Source of the DNA: a bacterium
GTDB taxonomy: Bacteria; Patescibacteriota; Saccharimonadia; Saccharimonadales; UBA4665
Direction of reading: 5' to 3'
DNA length: 64,000 nt
Assembly (NCBI GenBank): GCA_021799575.1
Contig: JAJZAD010000006.1
Span: 1-64,000, forward strand
This document shows positions 1 to 12,090 of this stretch, piece by piece. Below the pieces are notes generated by a model. It was given only the letters and a program-made list of their open reading frames with translations, had not been told where the DNA came from and did not search any database. Both the position numbers and the translations under genes were made by a program. Position 1 is the first letter of the stretch. Every line of letters begins with the position of its first letter.

Positions 1-293
1 AAGATTTCGCCAGTTTCTGCGGATAGCTAACTTTAATATCTTCTGAGCCAAGTTGAGTTATCTCTAGTTCAAGAAGTTTTCCGTCTCCTCCACTACATGC
101 TTCCTTGCTTTGAGGGGATAGTCGCCGAAAGTTTTGATTAAAGACCGTAAGAAGAGTTATAAAGTTTAAAAAGTTCCATTTTTCTCTATAAATTATTTAG
201 ATGCAATGAAAATAAAAATCTAAAGTCGCTAAAACGATTGTTTTAATGGTCAAGGTAGGTAAAACGGTTACGGCGGAGATTAAATATACATAT

Positions 294-369
294 TGGTGGC
301 GCCTCCCAGACTCGAACTGGGGACACAAGGCTCTTCAGGCCTCTGCTCTACCGACTGAGCTAAAGCGCC
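294..369 (-). tRNA. tRNA-Phe(GAA)
   Basis: Reverse complement GGCGCTTTAGCTCAGTCGGTAGAGCAGAGGCCTGAAGAGCCTTGTGTCCCCAGTTCGAGTCTGGGAGGCGCCACCA folds as a cloverleaf; anticodon loop CTGAAGA; CCA encoded. Confidence 0.95.
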
Positions 370-378
370 GTTTAACAG

Positions 379-454
379 TGGTGGAGCTAGCGAGATTCGA
401 ACTCGCGGCCTACTCAATGCCATTGAGTCGCGCTACCAACTGCGCCATAGCCCC
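379..454 (-). tRNA. tRNA-Ala(GGC)
   Basis: Cloverleaf with anticodon loop ATGGCAT, G3:U70 acceptor wobble typical of tRNA-Ala; CCA encoded. Confidence 0.95.
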
Positions 455-493
455 TTAAGATCATAACTAATAATAACAAGTTCATTCTCTTAA

Positions 494-520
494 ACAAAAA
501 CCGGCAGACAGGCCGGATTT
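494..520 (-). terminator. Rho-independent terminator
   Basis: AATCCGGCCTGTCTGCCGGTTTTTGTTT on minus strand. Confidence 0.75.
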
Positions 521-622
521 TGATTAAGGCCACGTGCGCGCCCACCCTAGGGCCCTTATTGTTTTAGCTTAATTTTTGTCTTTTTAGCGTATCGCGCTAA
601 GAGTCCCAGCGCACGTTACCTT
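494..622 (-). ncRNA. candidate structured small RNA with intrinsic terminator (unclassified; 6S-like closing-stem architecture)
   Basis: Minus strand: AAGGTAACGTGCGC (about 622-609) pairs with GCGCACGTGGCCTT (539-526) as a ~14-bp closing stem with one mismatch; internal hairpin TTAGCG-CGATA-CGCTAA; followed by terminator CCGGC-N6-GCCGG-TTTTTGTTT. Confidence 0.5.
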
Positions 623-651
623 CCAATAACTAGCATAACGATAATGTTCAT

Positions 652-3585
<2,934 letters not shown>

Positions 3586-3593
<8 letters not shown>

Positions 3594-4470
3594 GTAACTC
3601 CATGTTTTCCAAACGCTTAATCCTCTCCTCTATAGGTGGGTGAGTACTGAATAAATTGGATATGGTGTGTGCCTTCAGGGGGTTAGCAAAAAAGAAGTGT
3701 GCCGTTGCCGTACTCTGATGTTTTAGCGTACTGCCAGTCCGCTCTATCTTTTTTAAGGCTGAAGCAAGTCCTTCGGGATAACGAGTAGTTAAGGCTCCCG
3801 TAGCGTCAGCTAAATACTCTCTTTGTCTGGAAACAGCCATTTGGATCAAAAAAGCAACTAACGGGGCCAGAATGGCGGCGGCGATTCCAATAAACAAAGC
3901 TAACTGATTATTTTCGTTCTTGTCCCTTCCACCCCCGAAAAAACTCATTCTTAATAAAATGTCAGCCAGCAAAGCGATGATTGCCGATAAGGCAAAAGCA
4001 ATCATGCTGACCCGGCTGTCATAGTTTTTAACGTGTCCAAGCTCATGGGCAAATACTCCAGTAAGTTCATCGTTATTCATTATTTCCAGTAGTCCCGTGG
4101 TCGCACAAACCGCAGCGTGTTTAGGATCACGGCCTGTCGCAAAGGCGTTAGGTGCCGGGTCGTCCATAATATATACCTTGGGCATAGGTAGGCCATCAGT
4201 AATCGACAGATCCTCTATTATTTTCCATAGTCTGGGGTTATCTTTTTTCTGTATCTGATGGGCGCCATTAACTGCCAGGCTTAAGCGCATGCCCATATAG
4301 TAACTGATAAAAGTATAGATGAGGGCTCCTACAGCTACACCGATCAGGATAGCCGGGCTGCCACCGGCATAAATGTAGTCGAAAAGATCCGCCAGTCCAA
4401 CAATCAGCAAAACGAACAGGACCATGATTAGGATCGATCGGCGTTTATTCCTGGCTATTTCTGAATACAT
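3586..4470 (-). CDS. htpX: M48 family zinc metalloprotease HtpX
   Basis: 294 aa; HELGH motif (AHELGHVKNYD), N-terminal TM segments. Confidence 0.96.
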
Positions 4471-4494
4471 ACTTTTTTACAAAAACCTCTTAAG

Positions 4495-5067
4495 TTAGAA
4501 ATTCACACTAACCGGTTCTTCAACCTTCGCCTCTTCAGCTTCATCCAGCTCGAAGTATTCCTTATCTTTTGTATAGCCGGCTCTGGCGGCAAAAAACTTG
4601 GTCGGGAAAGTGCGGCGTTTGGTATTAAAATCACGGACCACCCCGTTATAAAAACGTCTTGCAGCCTGAATCTTGTCTTCGGTATCGACTAGCTCGTTTT
4701 GTAATTCTTGAAAGTTAGCTGTCGCTTTTAAGTCAGGATAGTTCTCGGCTACGGCAAACAGGCTTTTGAGTGTAGATTGAAATTGATTCTCTGCTTTGGC
4801 GGTCTCGGCAACCCCGTTAGCGGCAAGCGCCTTGGTTCTAGCGGCGGTAACGTCTTCAAATACGCTCTTTTCGTGCGCTGCATAACCCTTAACCGTGTTA
4901 ACTAAATTGGGGATCAAGTCATAGCGCCGTTTAAGTTGAACTGTGATGTCGCTCCAAGCCTCATCTGCTTGCTGATTTAGGCGCACCAAACCGTTGTATG
5001 CGTAGAAAAATAGAATTCCGAACAGTAGCACCAATATGATAATTACGACAACTAAGATAACCATCAA
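4495..5067 (-). CDS. lemA: LemA family protein
   Basis: 190 aa; N-terminal TM, NGLVRLNQQADEAWSDITVQLKRRYDLIPNLVNTVKGYA LemA signature; next to htpX. Confidence 0.95.
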   Translation of the reverse strand: MMVILVVVIIILVLLFGILFFYAYNGLVRLNQQADEAWSDITVQLKRRYDLIPNLVNTVKGYAAHEKSVFEDVTAARTKALAANGVAETAKAENQFQSTLKSLFAVAENYPDLKATANFQELQNELVDTEDKIQAARRFYNGVVRDFNTKRRTFPTKFFAARAGYTKDKEYFELDEAEEAKVEEPVSVNF

Positions 5068-5103
5068 CTACTCCTTATTTAGTCTGGTTTTAATTATACA
5101 TTA

Positions 5104-6348
5104 ATGTGTATCATAGAAAGCATGGCTAAACGTCAATCATCCAAGTTGAGGCTTTTTGCAAGCCTGTTGATTCTAGGTCTTGTTGCCCTGTATATAGGGC
5201 TTTGTTTACTGTTACCGGTAAGAGCTTTAAGGGTACAGAAACCGGCATCTTTTCTTAATATAACTACAACTCAAAGCAATCTACCCTGGCCTAACTACGG
5301 AGAGGCGGCTGTCGGTCTAATAGGCAGCGGAACCATAGCGATACACGGTGAGCAGACACCTAAACCCATAGCCAGCGTGGCTAAGCTAATAACCGCCTTG
5401 GCGGTACTAAAAAAATACCCTCTAACATTGGGGCAACAAGGTCCTAATATAACGCTGGATAGTACGGATTACTCGATATATGTAAATTATGTTAATGAAC
5501 AGGGATCGGTAGTACCGGTATATACGGGTGAAATTATGAGTGAGTACCAGATGTTGGAAGCCATGCTGGTTCCTTCGGGCAATAACATAGCCGATGCCTT
5601 AGCGCGTTGGGCATACGGTTCTATTTCCGCCTATGATGCCTTTGCCAACAGCTTCGTTAAACAACTCGGCATGAATGATACTACTGTGGGCGGAGATGCA
5701 AGCGGCTTTTCGCCGCTCACGACTTCAACTGCCAACGACCTTATAATCTTAGCCGAACACGTCATGGCAAATCCGGTATTGGCTCAGATCGTTAAAATGA
5801 AGTCCGTCAATGTACCTAATGTAGGCATAATGACTAATTACGACAGTAGTATTTTGGGAGTTGATAACATTGTAGGTATTAAAACGGGGAATTCTAGTCA
5901 AGCTGGCGGGGTATTCCTGGGAGCAGCCGCTATAAACGTTAATTCCAAACCGGTTACTGTCCTTACGGCAATTATGGGTGCGCCGCAACTAAGCAATGCT
6001 ATAAGTGATACCGTACCGCTTATCATTTCACTGGAAAACGATTTTTCCCAGACGGTACTGCTAAGTAAAGGTGAGGTTCTGGGTGAGTTTAAACAACCTT
6101 GGGGAGGTAGCGTACAAATTACGGTTGCAAAAGATTTGACCAACTATTTACTTCAAGGTCAATCTACTAAGGTAGAGTTAAACCTCTATTCTCTAAAAAT
6201 ACCTTCTAGGGCAGGAACAATTATCGGGAGCGTCAACGCGGAAGCTAACCAATTATCCCCTCAGACAAGCGAACCGCTTATAACCGTCAACACGACAACG
6301 GAACCATCTAACATTTTTCGCCTGACACATCCTTGGATTATTTTGTAG
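5104..6348 (+). CDS. D-alanyl-D-alanine carboxypeptidase (peptidase S11 / low-MW PBP)
   Basis: 414 aa; SVAKLI (SxxK), SGNN (SxN), KTG motifs. Confidence 0.92.
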   Translation: MCIIESMAKRQSSKLRLFASLLILGLVALYIGLCLLLPVRALRVQKPASFLNITTTQSNLPWPNYGEAAVGLIGSGTIAIHGEQTPKPIASVAKLITALAVLKKYPLTLGQQGPNITLDSTDYSIYVNYVNEQGSVVPVYTGEIMSEYQMLEAMLVPSGNNIADALARWAYGSISAYDAFANSFVKQLGMNDTTVGGDASGFSPLTTSTANDLIILAEHVMANPVLAQIVKMKSVNVPNVGIMTNYDSSILGVDNIVGIKTGNSSQAGGVFLGAAAINVNSKPVTVLTAIMGAPQLSNAISDTVPLIISLENDFSQTVLLSKGEVLGEFKQPWGGSVQITVAKDLTNYLLQGQSTKVELNLYSLKIPSRAGTIIGSVNAEANQLSPQTSEPLITVNTTTEPSNIFRLTHPWIIL

Positions 6349-6515
6349 TAAATTGAGATTTAACAAGGGTGGGAAGCTTAATTAGCTTTAGAAAAACTAA
6401 AAGATCCTAGATTGATTGCGTAATTAAACTGTCCGCGTTATATAAACAGATCTTTATTATGTTTTAATAGTTATAGCCCCCAGGGCGCAAGGAAGTATTT
6501 AAGACAACGTATATT

Positions 6516-7019
6516 ATGAAAGCTAATGCAGATCAAGGTTACCGGTCAAGCTCGTACATCGAGGGCGACGAGATTGCACTCGATCCTGAACATAATCTTG
6601 CAGTGCTCAGGCTGTTAAAAGTTCATCCTCTCGAAGCTGACTTTTATTCCAGAATCAAGTGGCGGCAAATCAGTGAAATAAGCGTCGGATTGGGGATTTT
6701 GGTAACATCCAGGACAGTTCAACCGCTACCGCATATTAGACTGCATAACCCGTTCGGAAAAAACGGGACAAATGAATACGGACGCAATAGATCATATAAG
6801 GATTTTGCGCTTTATGTTAATAGCGTTCTTGGCTCGGGTAGATTTCAATATGAAGCTTCTACTCTGCTAGGCAGTGAGAATCAGCACGCACTATTGCCTC
6901 CGGACATCAACGAAATAGTGAACGACAGTATAGTTGAATCGCTTGGCAGTATACCTACACGGTCTCTCTTTACGGCCTATGACTTATCGGGACTGGATAA
7001 GAGACAGCTTCAATTGTAA
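6516..7019 (+). CDS. hypothetical protein
   Basis: 167 aa ORF with ATG in an otherwise non-coding plus-strand stretch; no family recognised. Confidence 0.6.
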   Translation: MKANADQGYRSSSYIEGDEIALDPEHNLAVLRLLKVHPLEADFYSRIKWRQISEISVGLGILVTSRTVQPLPHIRLHNPFGKNGTNEYGRNRSYKDFALYVNSVLGSGRFQYEASTLLGSENQHALLPPDINEIVNDSIVESLGSIPTRSLFTAYDLSGLDKRQLQL

Positions 7020-7055
7020 GACCCTTACTTGTTTAATGTCCCGGTGGGCCAATCT

Positions 7056-7132
7056 TGGTGGGTTGTGAGGGACTCGAACCCCCGACCTCCTGAGTGTAAA
7101 TCAGGCGCTCTAGCCAGCTGAGCTAACAACCC
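7056..7132 (-). tRNA. tRNA-Val(TAC)
   Basis: GGGTTGTTAGCTCAGCTGGCTAGAGCGCCTGATTTACACTCAGGAGGTCGGGGGTTCGAGTCCCTCACAACCCACCA; anticodon loop TTTACAC. Confidence 0.95.
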
Positions 7133-7477
7133 GATGCGGTAATGTTACAGTTCCGGTTGGTACAATGCAAGATATTAAATGCCGATCCGTAAAGCAACAT
7201 ATCCCGATAACCAAACATCTGGTACAAAAAATCGACTCAACTTAAGAGTAGACCAATTCCCGTTTAAGTACCTGATCTTAGTTGATATTTTAATTGCATA
7301 CATCTTAACTTAAGTAACTTGGAGTACTCCTAAATTAAAAACTGCTCCTGAATTGATAAGCGTTTTTTCCTAAGCTTACAAAATCATGTTTGATAGTGTT
7401 TTTAAATGCCAAGATTTATTAAAATGGGTTAAGACAGTTAAAGGAATATTTATTCGGAACCATCATAATAAAGATAA

Positions 7478-7933
7478 ATGCGAGCAATTAATCATGCAGC
7501 TACCGGAGCAATTATCGGGTTAATCATAACCAACCCGGTTGCACTGCCTTTGGCTTTTATGTCGCATTATGCACTTGATGCCTTGCCCCATCACGGGTTT
7601 AAAGAGTCACCTTCCAGTTTTAAATTCTTTAAAGCGTTTTTACTAATAGACACTATTCTTTGTTTGGCTTTGGTAATAGTGATTAGTCTGCGTCATCCGG
7701 CTTATTGGTGGCTTGCAGTAGTATGTGCATTTATAGCCGCCAGTCCAGACTTTATGTGGATCGGAGATTTTAAACGGCAACTTGAGAATAAACCGGCTAT
7801 CAAAATGGAAGGCAGAAGAGCACTGACACGTTGGCACTCATATATCCAGTGGTTCCAGCGACCGATCGGTTTGGTTACTGAAATCGTATGGATGATAGCT
7901 TCAGCAATAATTTTAGCCGCATTACTGGCATGA
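7478..7933 (+). CDS. membrane protein, metal-dependent hydrolase-like (YdjM-type)
   Basis: 151 aa; N-terminal MRAINHAATGAIIG..SHYALDALPHHG histidine-rich pattern with several TM segments. Confidence 0.65.
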   Translation: MRAINHAATGAIIGLIITNPVALPLAFMSHYALDALPHHGFKESPSSFKFFKAFLLIDTILCLALVIVISLRHPAYWWLAVVCAFIAASPDFMWIGDFKRQLENKPAIKMEGRRALTRWHSYIQWFQRPIGLVTEIVWMIASAIILAALLA

Positions 7934-8209
7934 AAGATCATTGGGATAATAGTCAATGATTATTCAAAAAAGTAGTACCACTAAAGATATAAATCTTGAT
8001 CTGCTTAACGGTCTGCTGATTGGTTTATTAACAATCAGGGTCTTAAATCCGGTTACAACAAGCTTGCGGAAGCTAGAGCGATCCCCTTATGCAAGTCTAC
8101 CACTATTAATTCAGTAGTTTTTAGTCCTGTTATTAGTATTGCAAGACGTAGCTTGAAATCTATTCTACATAATGCAGCAACTTTGCATTCTGCAACTGCA
8201 CATAATAGA

Positions 8210-8288
8210 GGCTTGTTTGGAAACCGGTGTACTCGTGAGGTCGTGAGCCTCGTACCACCCTACCTGTTCGGAGGTTATAAAACAAACC
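8210..8288. ncRNA. candidate structured RNA, strand undetermined
   Basis: Nested inverted repeats: GGCTTGTTT/AAACAAACC outer stem, GGTGTAC/GTACCACC middle stem with a bulge, GAGG/CCTC inner stem; no ORF. Confidence 0.4.
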
Positions 8289-8552
8289 AACACTCACATA
8301 AGCACAGCATAAAAACGTTTGTCTAGCACTAAAAGAATTAATTTCTCTGTGGAAGTAGAGTTTAGAGTGCCTAAAAAATAAAACTGCAGACGGGACAGAT
8401 GGTAAATGCCTATTGGTTGAACTGATAGACCTACTTCAAAAAATAAACTAACACGGGGGTTGTTAGCCAAGTTAAACGAAACGTCCAAAGCGGACAATAA
8501 TAGAGCGTTTATATAGCCTGAACTATTATGCCCTACCTAACGGATTGGATGC

Positions 8553-9557
8553 TTAGTTTACATATATTCTGGCCGTGTATAGCAGCCAGTTGCCTTTAAC
8601 CAGCACGAGCTGGATGACTAGGTATTTAGCTCCCTGTGTAGTTTGTACGGGATATGCAAACTGAGCTTCATTACTGGCAGGATAAGTTGCCTGACTAGTT
8701 GTTGGCTTAGGTGAGCCTACAATAAGATGTTTCATCTGTTGTAAGCCAGATGATAACTGTGCTTTGGTTTGAGCTTGCTCTAATGCGGGTGAAGCGAGCC
8801 GGTAAATATCTTGGATATTGTCGCTAACTACATCATTAAAAACTCGATCACTGACCATCTTGGCGGCCTGTTGCTGTGAAGAGGCAACAGAACCTCTCGT
8901 ATTATTGGTTGAAGTAACACTCGTGGCAGATTTGGAAGCGGGCACAAAGATGATTACCAGAACACCCGCTATTACCAGTATTACCAAGCTGAGCCACGCT
9001 TTGGTTGACGCTGGCTTTAGCTTACCCGTTCTAGCGACTACTGTGTGTGCCGCCTGATCACCTAGACGCTGTTTCCTATCGTTCGTTGACGCAACGATAA
9101 AGCCCAATAGGTTAGGAATAATGTAAGGTAACCCGTCAACAATCCGTAGGATATTACGAACCAATGATTGTACAAATGACGGCTTATTACCCTGCTCATC
9201 TGTTACCCGTATACCAACTGCCAACTTACCCAATGTACCTCCAGCAAGATATTCAAACAGCACAAAATAAGTTATAAAACCTAGCAAAAACACCAGGAAT
9301 GGTGTGCCGGTTAGGTTGAAGTTAATCTTAGCACTGCTAACACTGTAAGTACCTAAGTGTTGCGAAGCGATAATAAATATAGGTATCCAAAGGACAACGT
9401 CAAGCACAAATGCCGATACCCGCCTGCCCATATCGTAGTAAAAACCAGTCTTAGACATATCCCGTTTGGCAGCTGAATGAGCAGGTGAGCTGACCGTAAC
9501 GGGATTTTGGTAGGCAGATTGTTGGTTTTCAGGTTTATACATATTTTCGTTTTGCAT
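8553..9557 (-). CDS. RDD family membrane protein
   Basis: 334 aa; RRVSAFVLDVVLWIP and GGTLGKLAVGIRVTDEQG RDD pattern; C-terminal extracytoplasmic domain. Confidence 0.88.
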   Translation of the reverse strand: MQNENMYKPENQQSAYQNPVTVSSPAHSAAKRDMSKTGFYYDMGRRVSAFVLDVVLWIPIFIIASQHLGTYSVSSAKINFNLTGTPFLVFLLGFITYFVLFEYLAGGTLGKLAVGIRVTDEQGNKPSFVQSLVRNILRIVDGLPYIIPNLLGFIVASTNDRKQRLGDQAAHTVVARTGKLKPASTKAWLSLVILVIAGVLVIIFVPASKSATSVTSTNNTRGSVASSQQQAAKMVSDRVFNDVVSDNIQDIYRLASPALEQAQTKAQLSSGLQQMKHLIVGSPKPTTSQATYPASNEAQFAYPVQTTQGAKYLVIQLVLVKGNWLLYTARIYVN

Positions 9558-10011
9558 AATTATTCTTTAATTCAGGTTAATAATATGAGTTCGTAGGATA
9601 AAAGGCAACATGTGCCTTGAACCGGTTTTAGTTTATAGGCAGATTTGGTCTAATGTGTAATATAGTAAGGGGTACGTGTCAGGCTACCAATATACTCGAT
9701 ATGTCCTACATTTAGTTAGGCGTAATAACCAGATAAGGAGCAATAAATATACGGCTAATGGTATACTCCATGATCTTAAAATTCGTAATGAAGTAATGAT
9801 GGCAGTAAAGTCCCGGTATGAGCCAAATTAAAGTCAGCAAAGGGGAGTTCTTGAACACCTTCAAATTAGTTCCTGATAAGATACAAGCAAGAATAGCAGT
9901 GGAAAAGGACACTATGTTGTTCTTGAAGCTACGAGTTGATAACGAAAAAGTGACTAGCTCCCTCCGGCATGAGCCGTTCATAGGTCAAGTCACTTTCATT
10001 GAAAGCTCTGC

Positions 10012-10098
10012 TGGTGCGCGAGAGAGGACTTGAACCTCCACGTCCAAACGGACACCAGCACCTCAAGCTGGCCTGTCTACCGATTCCAGCACTCGCGC
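10012..10098 (-). tRNA. tRNA-Leu(GAG)
   Basis: 87-nt cloverleaf with long variable arm; anticodon loop TTGAGGT; CCA encoded. Confidence 0.94.
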
Positions 10099-10158
10099 AA
10101 ACAAGGTTTAGTAAAATACTTTAATAGCATAACTGATACGCTATTAACGAATCAACGT

Positions 10159-11796
10159 TTAAGACAGAGGTAAATGATCATAGACATGATCCAGGCTATA
10201 CCGGCTTCTAAGCAGCGGCTTTATCTCATCCAGGCTTACGTTGATTTTAACTCCCGGATTTAGCGTACCATAGGGGTCAAATATCTTTTTAACTTTAGAA
10301 AACAGCTCATAAACGTCATCTGGAAACAGTTTACTTAAATATGGCCCTCTTAGTCTTCCCTCGTTATAGCGTCCGGTTGTGGAGCCTCCTAGGCGTTTGA
10401 GTGTTGAGTTGTATTCTTCCATTACCCTGAACGCTTTTTGACGGTCACCGACTTGATCCAAGTTCAAGTAGGGTTGAAGATGAAGGTTGGCATCACCACC
10501 ATGTCCCCATACGGATACTTCCAAATGCTCCCGGGAGAATTGATCATATATCGCATTGAGCAGATCACCCAATTTGTCAACCGGTACGACACCGTCATCT
10601 ATTAAAGGCAGAGGATTTGTTTTACCCGAATTGTGGCTGCTAAATAAAGCACTGGCATCTCTTATTTTCCAGATTAACTTCTGTTTTTCTGGATCTTCTT
10701 CAATAAAAACGCTTTGACTGTGCTTGCCTAGAACCTTGAGCGCCTTTTTGGCCGCATGACGCTTTTTATGATTGTTTGTATCATTAAATTCAGTTAACAA
10801 GACAAATTTAGGGTATGGCGGGGGAATAACATCTTTAAGATAGTTTGCGTTTTCGGTAGCGACACTCGTTAATAGGTTATCGTCCACGAATTCGATAGCG
10901 CAAGGTATGTCATCGAGTTCAATCAGATCGACCACCGCTGCCTGTAACTCTTCAGGGTTGTCCAGATAGGTCGTAATTAACGTCATATCAGGATTATATT
11001 GCTCGCTATTTAGGGTAATTTCGGTTATTAAACCCAGACTGCCCTGGCTACCAACTAATAACGGAGTTAGATCAAACGACCCGTCCTTTTGGATAATATC
11101 AGCCAGATCGTATCCGGCATTATTACGGCGCGTATTTAGAATGCTTTTGTTGACTAACTCTTTGTTCTCTTCCAGGAGCGTATCCAGTGAACGGTAAATC
11201 TCTCCTTCGAATGTTGCCAAACCCAGTTTACGGTTAAGTTCGCGTTTGCTGAGCCGACCGGTTTCAATTATTTCTCCGTTAGCCAACACTACCCTTAGCC
11301 CCTTGACAAACGCTCGCATATCTCCGTACTTGAAGGACTGTCTGCCGGCTGCATTATTAGCTACGGCTCCGCCAACCGTAGAATATTCAAGACTTTGGGG
11401 AGCTGCCGGAATAAAACGGCCATATGACACTAACAATTGCTGCAGTTTGCCGAAATTCACACCCGCCTCAACCGTAACTTCGCCTTTTTTAGAGTCTAAA
11501 AATAAAACCTGGTTTAAATGAGATGGGTAAACCAGCATAATTCCCGCACCTAGCGCCGCGCCAGTCAAATCGGTACCGCTACCTCTGGGAGTAATGGGAA
11601 TGATTCGCCCGCGTTCGGCAAGTTGCCAGACGAAACGAGCGGTCTTTCGCACGTCATTTTCGTTTTTAGGATAAACAATTACGCTCGGAGTTAAATTAAA
11701 AATGCTGTTATCGGTTGAAAAATAACTACGGGCATCACTACTGGTCATTACTTCACCTGCAACATGTTCCTGTAGATAATGCGCAACTTTATTCAT
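10159..11796 (-). CDS. FAD-linked oxidase / D-lactate dehydrogenase-like (GlcD family)
   Basis: 545 aa; PCMH-type FAD-binding domain (ITPRGSGTDLTGAALG..NNAAG) and C-terminal FAD-oxidase domain (VWGHGGDANLHLQPYLNLD). Confidence 0.92.
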   Translation of the reverse strand: MNKVAHYLQEHVAGEVMTSSDARSYFSTDNSIFNLTPSVIVYPKNENDVRKTARFVWQLAERGRIIPITPRGSGTDLTGAALGAGIMLVYPSHLNQVLFLDSKKGEVTVEAGVNFGKLQQLLVSYGRFIPAAPQSLEYSTVGGAVANNAAGRQSFKYGDMRAFVKGLRVVLANGEIIETGRLSKRELNRKLGLATFEGEIYRSLDTLLEENKELVNKSILNTRRNNAGYDLADIIQKDGSFDLTPLLVGSQGSLGLITEITLNSEQYNPDMTLITTYLDNPEELQAAVVDLIELDDIPCAIEFVDDNLLTSVATENANYLKDVIPPPYPKFVLLTEFNDTNNHKKRHAAKKALKVLGKHSQSVFIEEDPEKQKLIWKIRDASALFSSHNSGKTNPLPLIDDGVVPVDKLGDLLNAIYDQFSREHLEVSVWGHGGDANLHLQPYLNLDQVGDRQKAFRVMEEYNSTLKRLGGSTTGRYNEGRLRGPYLSKLFPDDVYELFSKVKKIFDPYGTLNPGVKINVSLDEIKPLLRSRYSLDHVYDHLPLS

Positions 11797-11955
11797 GCTT
11801 TTTGATTTATCCCCCCATAGCTCCGATCTTTAAGATAATACCATAGTAACAAATAAAACGCTCGGAGGCGGTATCAATGTGGTTTAAAAGCCTATACTAC
11901 CGAGGAGCTAACAACTGTTTAATCTGCGGAGGATGGCATAGTAAATCCGCTCCGG

Positions 11956-12042
11956 TGGTGCGGATGAGAGGATTTGAACCTCCACAGGCATAAAGCCTAC
12001 TAGCTCCTGAAGCTAGCGCGTCTACCATTCCGCCACATCCGC
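11956..12042 (-). tRNA. tRNA-Leu(CAG)
   Basis: 87-nt cloverleaf with long variable arm; anticodon loop TTCAGGA; CCA encoded. Confidence 0.94.
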
Positions 12043-12090
12043 TTAAAAGTCGCTTCAACATCGTTATCTTAAAGAGTTTTGGTGTAAAAC

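Noticed and set aside
246-458. 70-aa plus-strand ORF
   Set aside because: It is the antisense of tRNA-Phe and tRNA-Ala.
8210-8288. T-box riboswitch (AGGGTGGTAC on minus strand)
   Set aside because: Does not match the full T-box core, and no minus-strand gene follows within reach; kept only as an unclassified structured element.
9818-10033. 71-aa plus-strand ORF
   Set aside because: Runs into the antisense of tRNA-Leu(GAG) and has no recognisable domain.
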